Shown here: positions 24,201-37,618 of the stretch, one piece after another
How the letters are laid out: every line of letters begins with the position of its first letter
How positions within the stretch are numbered: position 1 is the stretch's first letter
NCBI RefSeq assembly: GCF_008831285.2
Contig: NC_045145.1
Span: 4,692,723-4,752,722 of the forward strand
Direction: 5' to 3'
Origin: Nymphaea colorata
Lineage: Eukaryota; Streptophyta; Magnoliopsida; Nymphaeales; Nymphaeaceae
Length of the DNA stretch: 60,000 nt
Made by a program: the position numbers and the translations under genes
Notes under the pieces: model-generated
What the model was told of the DNA's origin: nothing
Databases searched by the model: none
Seen by the model: only the letters and a program-made list of their open reading frames with translations

Positions 24201-27200
24201 ATCTACTTGAGTCTGCTTTGTCTTTATAAGGTTCACTTGCTATGTTGACATCATGTCCTGTACGAGAAGTGCCCTCCTCATAAACTGCTTCATCATGACC
24301 ATTTATCATGTTCTTCAACCTCTCTTAATATAATGGTATCAATGATGTCACCTCTTCTCTTCCTTTTCTCATATTTTTTGCTTAGTTTTCAATTTCTTAA
24401 TCTTCTTTCTTATCTTTCTTGTGGTTGCAAGTTATTCTCTTTGTTTTTTATTTTGAAATAAATTACACTAGGTTTTTCATAATATTTTTCTTATTTACAA
24501 CTCAATGCTCTTTTTTTTTTTTTTTTGTAAAGCGGTTATGTTATGTAATGGTGTGGGTGTGCTTAGGCAGTTGTCTAGGCATTGCAAGATGCCTCATCGG
24601 CCATCGCCTAGGCAATGAGGCTCGCATTCTAGGCAGCCTAGGCATGCCTTCAGCATCATAGGTTTTTTGCCATCTTTCATAGATGACTTTTAAAATTATT
24701 TATTTCTGAATTCTAGTCCATGACTCTGAAGGAAATACAGAACTGCTGCTGGTGGGTGTATGGTATGTGTCATATCAAAAGGAAAGCAGTCTGTTTCTTT
24801 ACTTTTTCCTCAGATCATTTCATCATACTAAATTTGATATTCTGCTATAATGAACTTGCGAAGTCTATACCTGAGCTTTTATTACATGCTTTTCTTTTTT
24901 CAACTTAGGGAGATTTGTTTATTCAACATAAATTCTGAAGAGTTAATTTTCTGATAAGTGTTTTCCAGTGGACAATATCTAGTATTTACTACCGTACTAG
25001 AAATGTAGGTATTTTGTCTTATAGCAACTGCCTACCTATTTAGCTTTCTACTTGTATATCTTATAGTGTCTTTTTCTTCATTTAGTTATGTTGTGTTCTT
25101 ATGCTTACATCTTGATGCAGATGAACATGATAAGAGTTTCAAACATCATGGGCATTGAGCCAAAGCCGTTTGATCCTAAGACATACGTGGAGGAGGACGT
25201 GTTCGTAACTGATGAATCTGGATCAAAAAAACGGATTCGTTTAGAAGATAACATTGTCCGTTGGAGGAATGTTCGTAATCGTGACGGTACATTATCTGTA
25301 AGTTATTACTTCAGTGGCAGTGCAAACTTCCACTTTGTCGTTCGTGTACTTAATTTTGGTAGTGCATACATTCTGTTGTGCCTATGAGTGCTATACAAAG
25401 GAATGGCGTGCAGGTTTGCTTGAACTTGAACTTACTGTCTTTTGGTTTCACAGTTTTTACTTGGTGCAAGTTATTTAGTTCTTAATTTCTGCAGGGAATT
25501 CATGTCATTCTGCTTTAGTATGAAACTAAAATACAATGGTTTTTCTTGTTCTTCATCGAAAGCTATACGATAAACTGCTTTTGTTGTTCTACTTTTCAAA
25601 TAAATGGAATAGGAAAACAAGTCATAAATGATCATAATTTTAAGCTAAAGTGACATGGACCTAAATTCATGGTTGTTCCTTCTTGGCACTTTCTGTATAC
25701 TCAAACAGGCATTAGTTATTAATATTGTGAACTCATTGGGCTAGAATAATCTATGACAGGAGGTCCAAAATCTGTACAATTTTAGCCAGCTCGCATTTTT
25801 TGCAATTGACATGTTTTATTTTGCAGTATGAAAGCAATGCACGCTTCGTCAAGTGGTCAGATGGAAGTCTACAGCTGTTGATTGGCAATGAGGTGCTTGA
25901 CATCTCTGTGCAGGATGCACGCCATGATCAAACACATCTTTTTCTTCGACATGATAAGGTTGCTATATTTTTCTTGCTTTTTTATCTCATTATTGACAAT
26001 TTTTAGTTCTAGATTTATTTTACTGTTAGAAAGAAAAGGAACTATTCAGAGTGACATTCTATATAAAAAAATGAATAAATAAATAATTAAAATGTATGTT
26101 AAGCTTCGTTCTTCTTTGAGTGCATTTGCTACATTTCATTGAATTCAAGTGGATTAGAGAAACAATTGTAAGTGGAATTCTAACGGTAAATATGCTGTTT
26201 GGGGTACTGCTTTAGGGTATTCTGCAATCACAAGGGAGGTTGCTACGCAAAATGAGATTTATGCCTTCCTCATTGTCATCAAAATCACATCGTCTGTTGA
26301 CTGCACTGGTTGATTCACGACACAAGAAAGTTTACAAAGTCAAAAACTGTATAACTGACATTGATCCTGAGAAAGAGAAGGAAGAAAAGGAAAAGGTGAT
26401 CTACATTTCACTTTCTATTGATATTTCTGTCTAGTTGTCATTGACATTGGTTCATTCCATGTCGTTCATTTTGTGCAGTTCCAAATTTATTATATTTCTC
26501 CCTATACATAATTTAATGTTGCTTTTTACTTCATTTTCAATTGAAGCTAAGTATGGAACTGGGATTGTTGCCCTCCAAGTGGTTGGTTGAAGACGTCAAA
26601 AAAAGTTAAAAACAAGCTAATTATGTTGTCTGTGTTGTGACTTGCTAAATTTTCCATTTTCAAGCAACTAATGATATTTTGAAATGTGTATTTTCTGTAA
26701 ATTAAACTATTTTGACATTGTATAATGCCACTGTATGTGGTGATCTAGTAAAAGGGCTTTGTTCCCTCTTTGTTGATTATGCAGGAACGGTGATCAGGAT
26801 GCCACCCTATTTGGTTTTGTTGCAACTTTCGTCTAGTCTTTCTCATTTTTTCTTTGGCTTTATTTCTTCCTTTGACTGTTTAACTGTTATCTACAGGATC
26901 ACCTACCCAGAGGTGTGTCTCAGTTCCCAAATTTGTCTTTGCTTTCATATGCTTGCAAAGCAATAAGGTTACCCTTGTTTTAATTCTGTAGACAACTCCA
27001 AAAAGTCACAACAGGAAGAAATAAGAAGAATAATAATAAAAAGGGAAGAAAAATATAAAAAACATTGGTTGGCCGAAGAACTAGGGAAAGAAAGAGAGAA
27101 AATTGCTTTGCAGAAAAAGAAGAGAAAAAATATAAGGAGAGGAAAGAAGAGGAGAAAAAGGAACAGGAACAAAGTTCTGGCTGTCAAAGCACTTGATTGA

Positions 27201-30200
27201 GTGCATCCGTGAGCTTAGGCATCTCAGGTGATGGCCTAGGTGTTTTAATGTATCTTGTTGTTTAGGACTACTTTAGATGACCAGCTAAGTCTTGGGGCAA
27301 AGGTGCGCCATGGACAACATAGATTTGGAGAAGTTTACTCAGTAGTTTTAGCCTTTTTAACAGCTATCGCCTTTCTCTATTGCCAGAAGAGAGCTTAATT
27401 TACCCTTCATATGTGTCAAAGGATCACCACAAAGAGAGCAAACGGATTACAGTATTAAAAATATATTAATAAGGAGAAATTCTCAAATATGTGATTCCAT
27501 CATTGCATGGTATACGTGACAATGTGGAAGCATCTTTCAGATTTATCATTTAATTCTATGAACCATTGTGCTGTAACAATGTATAGTGATTAAATAAGGT
27601 GGATCACAAGAAAACAAATCTGGATATTCTTAAACTGAACACACAACGTCCGTCAAGGAGTCGGAAGTCGGACAAACTAATTTCCTGACCAACAAAACAG
27701 TATGGAAAATCCAAGAGGTAATCCAGAAAATTGCAGTGGTATACTCCTGTGAAGCATCCCCTTTAAAAAGATGCAGCTTGAAATCTACTTGGTATACATG
27801 ATTTCATATTTTTGCAGCTTCAACAAAAAAACATAAAGGTTTAGGTTGACTGAAGCAGTTGGGAAGCTCAGCATAACCAAGCGGTCTACAGAGAAGAATT
27901 CACAATTAGCAGAAGCCATTCTCTGCACTTGATCTCATTTATGCAATCATTTTTTTAAACTGTAGATTGATTACAGTTATTATTTTTGTGGACTAATAAT
28001 GACACCCATTTTTTTTATTTACCTCCAGGCTTTAAATCAAACCATTCGAAGTAGGGAAGATCTACTTCGTAAGCAGGAGAAGATAGCTCGGAAGTATGCA
28101 CAAACTCGAGAGAAAGAACCACAGCTTTCGCCTGGATACTTAGAGGAGGCACTGGAAGAGGTTTGCAGTTGATTTAAAGATGTAACGCTTGGCAATAAAC
28201 ATGCAGAGTTTGGTTTTGGATCTAGATGCATATAGATACTCTTTTAAACACTCTGCATCAGTGCAGTTACTTATGGTTGTGTTGCTATATGGCATATGCA
28301 CTGGTAGGCTTGCTAGCTGTGAATTTCCTCTACCGAGCTCCTTTTACCTTCTGTTTTCTGGTTCAGAGCAGACATGCATTAATACAATGGACAGTACAAA
28401 CACATTTGTACTGGCTTTTGCAGCAATCTTAGTAGGTAATAGGTGGAGGTATTCTTGAGCTCAGTGTAGGGAACTACATTATGATGCTGCACTTTGTCAA
28501 ATTTAGTATGCACTCACAGTCTGTGAGCATGGCTCAAGCAGCTTTCTGAAATATTTGTTTGTCTTGTCTTTTGCCTCTTATGCCAAGAAATTGTCCACTA
28601 ACTTTGAAGTGTATTTCTGCTTCCAGGAGGATGAGGCTGATGATTACCCTGGTACACGTCGATCTGCTGCTCGCCGCTTTGAGGAAGAACTAGAAGTAGA
28701 AGGACGGGCAGAAAGACGTATCCTAAATGCAAAGAGGGTCTGTTGACATTTTCCCTTTATTGAATTCTACTGCTGTTGATTGTCCTTTTCCTTTGCTTCT
28801 GATGAGTTATGTTATGTTTTTGCAGCCTGCACAAATTCCAAGATCTGTTCCACGAAAACCAACAATGAGCACAGCTCCTCCACCTAGGCACCGGTTAGAA
28901 TCCTCAGAAAGTGAAAGAGAAGCATCTGAATATGAAAGTGATGACAATGAAAATGATGTAATGCCTGCACGTAAACACATGGAAGAGGAAGAATTTGAAG
29001 AAGAAGAGGAGGATGAGGAGGAGGAAGAACAAGAGCAGGAAGAGGAGGAAGAGGAAGCTGAACAAGCCATAGAGGAAGAAGCTGATGAGGTAAATTTTTC
29101 CCTCCCGAATTTCTGCAGATGTCATGCTAATACTGGGTCACATATTTAGAGTGGTTTCAACTTTTGCTTCTTCAATTATCACAATAAATTCAGATAATGC
29201 TTGGAGCATTAAATTTAGGTTCATTTTCGTGGCACTTATTCTGGACCATGCAGAATAATATCAATTTATGATTTTTCAAAATATGAAGTGCTTCATCTCT
29301 AGTTCTGTTTGCTGCTTATACTGAGCTCATCAATTGTTTACGTATTCTCTTTATTATTTTTGTTTAAAAAATCTTTATTAATACGAAGAGCCGAAGAGGT
29401 GTTTACTTTCTCATTTTGCGTTTGTTTTGCTTACATAATTTAACTTGATTGAGTGACTTGGTTCAAAAGTGGTCTAGAAGTAGAACATAGAAAAAAAAAT
29501 TGATATACACATTCAATTACGAGCAACCATCTATGAGATGGGCCAAGACTTGGAACATGCTTAACTGGTTTTGGTCTGGTTGACATGACCAATTATGGGC
29601 AGAACTAGGTCAAGACTGAAAATGTATAGCATAAACCAGATATAATAAAATATTAGTTTTATACCAGCAACTGGTTGAGACATGCCTGGGACTCAGGTTG
29701 GCCTGGTTTGTGGGCATTAATTTTGTAAACTAAATACTTCTGAGTCACCATGGGCTTGATCAGCTGACTGGTTGGGATTTTTTTTTCCATCTCCATAGTG
29801 GACCTGGATTGAATTTTGACCTTATTGTAGGGTTACGTCACACTGATGCTCCATTTCAGTCTGCATACCTTGTCTCTTTAGAAATTGTACCCGAAACTTC
29901 ATGACAATGGCTGAATCCATGCGTCTTGAGTTGTACTCATGTGATGTAGGTTATGATCAACCATATAAAAACTTGGCTAAGCTTGGTCCTCAACCTGGTT
30001 AAGAAAACCCGGAAGCTGACAAGGCTCGGCTGAGTCATGGGATGTGTCGATGACCAGGCCGAGCCATCTGAGTTTGGCTAAATCAGCTGAGTTCCAGGTT
30101 GCTTTAACCAATTCGTTTATGAATATAGTATATATGTACCTTACACTTATCTAAATGATATTCAATTGTGTGTATGGTACACTCTAAAAATTTTCATTAT

Positions 30201-32178
30201 TACACATAGATGAATACTTGTGTAGACAAAATCATGCTTAGGCGGCCTTAAGAAAGGTTTTCTCTTTTCTTTTTCTCTTTTCTTTTCTTCATCTTTCTTT
30301 TGCCTCCTTAGGCCCTGCATTGTCCTGTCTGAAAATCCAGTGCCTGACGCTTTTGACCACAGATACACATACAGATATGTGGACACACACAACACATGTA
30401 TACATATAATAGCTGTAGTAAACATATTATTAAATTTTCACGTTATGTGTACATGTACTGATATACATTATTATACATATTATACAATATATATCAATGT
30501 TATAATGGATTAAAATGCTAATATATGCATAAATAGACATTCTTTATGTGAAAGCAGATTTAAAATCACGTTGAGGCACCAGGTTGACCTGGCTAGTGCA
30601 CGAGTCAATGCACCTTGCATTGGGTCCTGAGTTACCTATGTCACTTGAGTTCTGGTATGGTATGTGCTTGGGTATGGTGGTACAAATAGTCACAAAAAAT
30701 GCGTTATTTTCGAAAAAAAAAGCGAAAAAAACGCGAGAAAATGAAATGCTGTTTAAAACTTAAAAAAACACATTTTTTTTGAAAAAAACGTGAAAAAACG
30801 AAAAAAATGTGTTTTTAACGCATTTTTAATGCATTTTCCACTTTTTTTTTCATGTTTTTATTGCCAAACAGTTTGTTTTTTCATTTTCTATTTTTTATTT
30901 GTTGCAAATCTACTTATCTTTTGATGTTTGTGTTATTATTTTCTCACTTATTTTATTTTTCTCAATTTTTAATTAAAAATACCATTTTTTTCTGTATTTT
31001 TCAAGTCCGCTGTATTATACCCAAGAGAAACCTTGCCGTTTAAAACTCCGAGACGTTATTTGTGACTATTGGACACTGCCTTTTTTTGAAAATTGTGGGT
31101 ACAGACCTACAGGGTCTGGCAGGGTATATATGTAATAATCCACAAAAAATCAAAATCAAAACAAAATTTCTACACAATAATAAAAACTCGTCAATGCAAA
31201 ATATCACAATCTGCAAGCTTAATAGGTCATACTTATAATCCCATCAAATTAATGTTTAAAAACATTGTTTATCATAAGTGAATATATACAAAACGGGCAA
31301 AAGGGGCGTGGGGGGTGGGTGGGGTTTGCAAGTTTTGAAACTTAAGTGGCTTTGTTGTGAATATGAATAAAGTTGATGGTGTTAATGAATTTTTATTTAA
31401 AAAATAAGAAAAGAGGTGCTTCCAAGGGAGCTCCCCAATGCACAAAGCTCTCGTTCTCTCTTCACACTGCTCTCTCTCTCTCTCTCTCTGGATGAGGACG
31501 GATGCATGTGTCTCCCTCTCTCTTGTCACATACATGTCACTCTCTTATACCTAAACGTACTGACCCCATACCGACACAGGTACCATGGCCTAAGTCACGT
31601 GCCCATGTGACTTAGTGAGTCATTGGGCTTTGAAACCTTGATTACGACCCCCTCTGCAGGCAATGGTCCCTAAGTAGGCCTTGCTTTGGTTGTTTGATTT
31701 CAATGTAAGGAAAGCCACTTACAATAAACTCGATTTCTCACTGGTGTCATTTTCAAATTCATTAATTTGACCCAATCAGATGCACTGTGTATAAGATCCA
31801 TGTGCCTCTTTAACATATCATATCTCAATAACGTCTGAAGAATTATGCCATTCAATTCCAGTTACTTAATCTTCTGTTTTCTGTCATATTTAAATTGATT
31901 GAAGTTATTTGACCCAATCAAATGCACTGTGTATAGGATCCATGTGCCTCATAACACATCCTATTTCTTAGATTTGTGAGACAAGAATGTTTTTTTCATC
32001 TGCAATATGCTTGATTACATGTTATGGGCTTATTTTGGACTCTGCTTATCAGGAGCCGAGACAAAAGAGTAAGGGATCTGGATGGAATCGCCACAGAGAT
32101 GAGGAATCAGATGAAGAAGCTCCACAAAAGAGAGTACCACGTCGGAGAATCATTGATTCAAGCGATGAGGAGGAGTAA
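15403..32178 (+). CDS. VIP4: LEO1 homologue, PAF1-complex subunit (VERNALIZATION INDEPENDENCE 4)
   Basis: Exons: 15403-15549, 17372-17712, 19637-19748, 19933-20118, 25121-25297, 25827-25958, 26216-26395, 28029-28160, 28627-28737, 28826-29089 and 32053-32178. All introns are GT-AG and the joined frame is open for 635 residues; Arabidopsis VIP4 is close to this length. The N-terminus has the family start (KRHQMMQNLFGDQSEEEE) and a long acidic region. The LEO1 core spans about residues 235-425, including EKPVGPPLDLEIPLRPPP, NIMGIEPKPFDPKTYVEED, RWSDGS-type and LVDSRHKKVYKVKN blocks. The C-terminus is a Glu-rich tract followed by basic R/K and a DSSDEEE end. LEO1 acts in the nucleus in the PAF1 complex with elongating RNA polymerase II, promoting H3K4 methylation and, in Arabidopsis, FLC expression. 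The donors at 20119 (GTGTTC), 25959 (GTTGCT) and 28161 (GTTTGC) are weak but forced by the protein match. The exon 1 end is the least certain boundary. Confidence 0.95.
15550..17371 (+). other. VIP4 intron 1
   Basis: Donor GTAATC, acceptor CTCCAG. AT-rich unique sequence with a poly(T) run near 15810. I see no repeat or coding sequence inside. Confidence 0.7.
17713..19636 (+). other. VIP4 intron 2
   Basis: Donor GTAAAC, acceptor TTACAG; the junction restores Arg-Asp-Asp in the frame. It holds the self-complementary microsatellite at 18182-18260 and a poly(T) run near 18632. Confidence 0.7.
18182..18260. repeat. palindromic compound microsatellite (TA)(TG)(TA)(CA)(TA)
   Basis: The order TA, TG, TA, CA, TA makes the whole block its own reverse complement over about 75 bases, so it can form a long hairpin or cruciform. 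It lies in VIP4 intron 2. Confidence 0.9.
20119..22125 (+). other. VIP4 intron 4, left part
   Basis: Intron 4 runs 20119-25120 (5.0 kb). This part holds GCCTAG-rich sequence at 20797-20853, a CA-rich minisatellite at about 20935-21035 and a GGATCT-palindrome repeat end at 21183-21201. No coding sequence. Confidence 0.65.
20935..21035. repeat. CA-rich imperfect minisatellite
   Basis: Irregular CACACA and CACCCA units, ending in a short (GA)n. Minus-strand open frames here are Cys/Val artefacts. Confidence 0.8.
22126..22412 (+). repeat. 5' LTR of the VIP4-intron element
   Basis: TG...CA-bounded, 287 bp. It contains a TATA box (TATATAAAGG, 22231-22240) and is roughly 85-90% alike, by eye, to the 3' LTR. 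Confidence 0.8.
22418..22430 (+). other. primer-binding site, initiator-Met tRNA type
   Basis: TGGTATTAGAGCG begins five bases after the 5' LTR. The standard site in plant LTR elements is TGGTATCAGAGC. Confidence 0.8.
22489..22959 (+). pseudogene. gag-like remnant
   Basis: 156 codons beginning MEEQVQHTLVRHTSLMANIK. The first 60 residues are amphipathic (FDATNRKVDSIAQDF, THMLDEFKKML), like the leader of Ty3-type gag proteins. The following part is low in recognisable motifs and ends without a zinc knuckle. Best read as the truncated gag of the surrounding LTR element. Confidence 0.5.
23814..24087 (+). repeat. 3' LTR of the VIP4-intron element
   Basis: 274 bp, starting TGATCCAGAGCC and ending CTTGCA. 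It has the same TATA box (23919-23926) as the 5' LTR. The purine run just upstream (about 23806-23812) is weak. Confidence 0.8.
24088..25120 (+). other. VIP4 intron 4, right part
   Basis: T-rich tract (about 24095-24240, and poly(T) near 24511), then a GCCTAGGC-rich block (24561-24655). The block is inverted relative to 20797-20853. No coding sequence until the acceptor GATGCAG at 25120. Confidence 0.6.
25298..25826 (+). other. VIP4 intron 5
   Basis: Donor GTAAGT, acceptor TTTTGCAG. Unique AT-rich sequence, nothing recognised. Confidence 0.75.
26396..28028 (+). other. VIP4 intron 7
   Basis: Contains a purine-rich tract at about 26995-27180 (AGAAA/GGAAGA runs) and a short GGCCTAGG patch at about 27190-27240. 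The purine tract is not an exon: the family passes directly from the EKEKEEKEK segment to the ..TIR segment coded at 28029. Confidence 0.7.
28161..28626 (+). other. VIP4 intron 8
   Basis: Donor GTTTGC is weak; acceptor TTCCAG is clear. Nothing recognised inside. Confidence 0.65.
30685..31070. mobile_element. MITE candidate in VIP4 intron 10
   Basis: AATAGTCACAAA at 30685-30696 is matched by its exact reverse complement at 31059-31070. Behind both ends comes a GCGTTATTT/ACGTTATT block, and the interior is dominated by AAAAAACG and CGTTTTTT runs. No clear target duplication, so the superfamily is not assigned. Confidence 0.55.
31767..31969. repeat. direct repeat, period 142
   Basis: A segment of about 61 bases starting TTGACCCAATCA at 31767 recurs at 31909 with few changes (GATGCACTGTGTATAAG versus AATGCACTGTGTATAGG). 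Local duplication inside the last VIP4 intron. Confidence 0.75.
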
Positions 32179-34457
32179 CATATTTGAAGGTTTATTGGGG
32201 CAACACACTAAGTGTAAGGGACTTTCATGGTTGCTTCCTTTTAGCTAACCTGTTTTTTTTTATTCTTTGCCTTATACAATGGACTGCCGAAGTTGTACAG
32301 TATATGGAAGCTTAATTGCATGTATCTTTTCTATTTGTCTATTGTGAAAATCTTAAATGCTACATCTTTAGTGCACATTTTTGGTATTAAAAGAAGTTGT
32401 GGAATCAATGGAAAATAGAAGTGTTGTTTATTACATATAGTCATTATTAGCACATGAAGGATCAGAAGAGCATGTTGATGGCAGTGTCTCGCAAATAAGC
32501 AGTTGCACGTGGGGGTAACTGTGGTCTTTGACCTATTCATTTTTTGTGTATGGGACACATGCATGCATGTGATTGTATGGAAGCCTAATATGCAAATCCC
32601 TTTATTATGTGGATATTGGTGTTCTCTCTTGGATGTTGAGATTAGCTTGAAATTATTTGATCCTTCTCAGCCCTTAGAATTGTGGACTTCGTAGCTATTC
32701 TCCTGAACCACCGACAGATGATGGCTAATAGATTTTTTTGTGGAGGTAAAAGCGAAGGGCCAAGATATATAAACGTCTTGGAGATTCCTAATATGAGGGG
32801 CTTGTAGAATATGATAATTCACGAGAAAATAGTGAGCTGGTCGATCAGTCTGATCAGATCGCAGATAGCCTGCCGCATCAAAAGTAAAAATTACTTTTTC
32901 CATTTTTGTAGTGAGCTTTATTTTTTATTTTAACAAGCTGTGCCTTCTAATTTGATGTGGCAGGCTGCAAGCCATCCAATCAGATTCATCTGATGGCTCA
33001 GAGTGGCTTTCATGTTTCATGAACTAATGTATTTTACCTGCCCTACATATGGATAATTGCATAGCCTTTTAAGAATGTAAATACCTAGTCAGCTTGCTGA
33101 TTATGTCCGTAAAGTGATGCTTTTCCAACGGATAAAAAAAAAAAAAAAACTGCTGCACCTTGAGTGCTATTGCCAACCTTTTTGGTTCTCTCTTTCAAGT
33201 GTAATTAGGGAGGCTCTGATTTGGCATGATAATCCAGTAAGGGTAAATAGATCAGGTTCATCAGCTTCTGAGATGTTTCGCCAGCTCCGAGTGTTGTCCT
33301 TTTTAAGTGGTACTGTGATGCTTTCGTGTATGTGTATGATGTTCTAGAAAATAATTATCTCAAATAGCTTTTCTTTAGTTTTTAAATAAATCCATTTAAT
33401 TATCTGAAATGGGTTCAATAGATGGATCCATGTCATAGTTTATTTCTAGCAAACGAGCATCATACGCATACTCATCAAGAGAATTTTCTGAACCAAATCG
33501 TGTGAGGTATCTGAATATTAGATTGTACTTGTGCTACGGACTCTTCTGCGGACATCCATTCTGACAACCGTAAAAGTTGGATGTCTGACTCAGATATTTC
33601 AGTGACTTCTGTTTCATTTACTAGATCTTTCAGAGGGCGTTTGGTAGCCTCGGATCTTAGATCCGAGAAGGTTTGTCAAACGAAGGATTTCAAAATCCAA
33701 TCCATGCAGGGAAGCTATGGTGGGAGCTCTTCCGCCACTAAGACAACGACCAGAGAAACCAAAAAATTAAGATGGGCAAGGCCTTGACAAAAAAAGAGAA
33801 AAGAAAAAGGGAAAAACCAAGTGCAGAGATGAGAGAGAGAAAGGGTGAGCAAGAAACCCTTACCCCCAGCTCCTATGTAAACCTAAATAGAACCCTCTCC
33901 AATGGTGTGAAGTTTTTAGAGAAAAATCAAAACCCTCCGCCATGGTGGCCAAGGGTTTCATAGGACAACAAAACCCTCCACCACCATGGCCAAGGGTTTA
34001 CAGAAAATCAAAACCCTCAAAGTGGGGTGGGGGGGAGGAAAGAGAGAGCACAATGAACTCTAACTGGATTCATTTATAAGCTTGAGTTTTCCACAACTAG
34101 ATTTCGCATTGTTGTACAGCCCCATGCAGCAGTTGGTACAGACCCTTCATTCTTATTAGAGGCATTATTTTATTTTCCAAGAGTTTGTCTTGTACCATCC
34201 AGTAGGTCAACTTTCTGCAGGTTTACAGGCGCATGAGAACGAACATGTTCAGCTAAAACAGCTACAAGATTTAAGAGTTGCGCTACATGGCACTAGCCAT
34301 TCGGCTTGAGAAGAGCAAAGCCACCTGAATAGGTCCTCACTGCAACCTAGACAAGGAGCATATTGGCTCCCTCAAATGAGCAAAGCTTCGCTCAAAAGGT
34401 CGAGTTTGAGCTAATGGAGCATCATATAATCCATCTAAAAGAGACCGTACATCACAT
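32179..34457. other. intergenic, VIP4 to GST pseudogene
   Basis: VIP4 3' UTR followed by AT-rich sequence. It contains a poly(A) run at about 33133, a GGATCT-palindrome repeat end (33636-33667), and two CAAAACCCTCC..CCAAGGGTTT units (about 33928-34000). No gene. Confidence 0.55.
33636..33667. repeat. terminal segment of the GGATCT-palindrome repeat family
   Basis: GGGCGTTTGGTAGC followed by the perfect interrupted palindrome CTCGGATCTTAGATCCGAG (33649-33667). Same layout as the right end of the element at 14748-14997, in opposite orientation. The other end of this copy was not found. Confidence 0.5.
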
Positions 34458-36137
<1,680 letters not shown>

Positions 36138-36408
36138 TAAAGGAAAACAGCGATGGCTGAGATAATTCCTTTTGTAGATTACAATGTGCTCACGTGTCTT
36201 TTATAGTCTAAGATGACACAGCAAATATTTGCTGTTACATAATGATTACAATTTGTTTAAGGAGAATAACAAAGAACGAATTGTGCAGGATCAGCTTCAC
36301 GCTAGTCTTCTCGCGAGTGAAATATTTGCTGATTCTTGATTATTCTAGATGAATCTGCATTATTATTCTGGATCAATCGACATCAATATCGGATTAAAAA
36401 CATTAACA
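36138..36408 (-). repeat. 3' LTR of the copia element
   Basis: On the - strand it starts TGTTAATG and ends TTTCCTTTA. It is clearly but imperfectly repeated at 37619-37907, so the insertion is old. Confidence 0.75.
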
Positions 36409-36540
36409 TCATGCTTGAGTTAATATCCCCCTTCAAATTGGACTGCTGTTGTGATCCAGTCCAAGTTTGTTTATCAAATAAAGGAATCAATTTCTTCCAT
36501 TGCAAACTATTATTTTATCTTTTTCTTTGTATTTAGGTAA

Positions 36541-37052
36541 GTCAAGTGCTTGAGGTTACGTGCGATGTTGCTCCCAAATCTGAAAACCATGCCCGATCTT
36601 GGGTGTATGCCAGATCTTGGGTGTATGCCATAGTTACTGCTGCCAATGCCTTAGGTAGCATCTTCCGCCTTGTAGGCATTATTAAACCTGAACTAACTTC
36701 TAAGTGTAGAGTGATTTTGTTTGTTCATTGTAGCTTCGCTTTGTTGTCCAATGATGTCTGTTTGTGTATCCATTTGGTTATGTGGTGCCCTGTTTGTGTT
36801 TCTTGGCTTCTTTTGTTGTCTTCAGTTGTATGGGTAAAACCCTCTACCTTTAAAGGAGAATGTTTGTTTTCCTCTTCCTCCACAGTTGCTATTGAATCCT
36901 TGTCTTTGAGTGTAGAAAGCATATTGGTTCTGAGCATTTCCTTCATATCTGTTGAACAACTTTATTGTTTCATGGCTTTGGAGCAGCGGGACAATCTCCT
37001 TATAAGATGGAATTGAGGGCTTCAACATTGACGTGATGAAAGATTCATACAT
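36541..37052 (-). pseudogene. copia gag-protease remnant
   Basis: The 37052-36822 frame carries copia gag-type sequence: KPSIPSYKEIVPLLQSHE, then NQYAFYTQRQ and a Gly/Arg patch GGRGKQTFSFKGRG. After frame breaks, the protease active-site region appears at about 36600-36553 as AWFSDLGATSHVTSS. The catalytic D-S-G is D-L-G here. An 18-bp tandem duplication (two AYTQD units) lies just before it. No intact frame remains. Confidence 0.75.
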
Positions 37053-37618
37053 TCAAGAGAAGGAAAACCTTGGTGTGATCCAAGCGCTTGAAGTTCATTA
37101 CATATATTTTTGAAGATTCGGATGTAATATGCCATACTCATGTTTTCCTATTTATGTGTCCGCAACTTTCGCAGCAAGCAACATTCCCTCCCTTGGGAGT
37201 CAATGCATAAGCTTCTTCAAGTGTTTTCCACACTTGTTGTGCGATTTCCAATCCAACAACCAAGCCTAGAACATCCTCTGAGAGTCTAGTACCTGTGTTT
37301 CATCCACGGAGGAGTTGATCTTCTTCCATTGCAAGTAGTCTGGATTGACTTCTTGCTTGCTACCATTGATGATAGTTGATATGGTGCAGCCGCTTCTCCA
37401 TTGATGAACTCCTGCAAGTCTTGGCTCTCAATATCTTGGCTCTCAATAAGGCAAAGTACTTGAGTTTTTCATAAGAAGAAATTTGTTTGAGAAAACTTTA
37501 TGAAAACTAAATTGGCCACATCCAAATGTGGATAGGTAAGGAAACTTGTGGTTCCATGCGATGGGAGCATTGAGGGAAGCCATGGATGTGACCTTTCTCT
37601 ATGAGTGCTTTGATATCA

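Larger units (their letters stand above)
29090..32052 (+). other. VIP4 intron 10 (2.96 kb)
   Basis: Holds CTCGGCTGAGTC-like degenerate repeat sequence at about 29500-30110, the MITE candidate at 30685-31070, a (CT)n run at about 31469-31488 and a 61-bp direct repeat (31767 and 31909). No exon-like sequence. Confidence 0.7.

Noticed and set aside
28904-29125. - strand open frame rich in Leu/Phe
   Set aside because: Shadow of the Glu-rich tract of VIP4 exon 10.
33928-34017. Telomere-like AAACCCT / AGGGTTT motifs
   Set aside because: They sit in two diverged long units separated by other sequence and are not a tandem 7-bp array.
36546-37016. 156-codon + strand open frame
   Set aside because: It is the antisense shadow of the copia gag-protease remnant.
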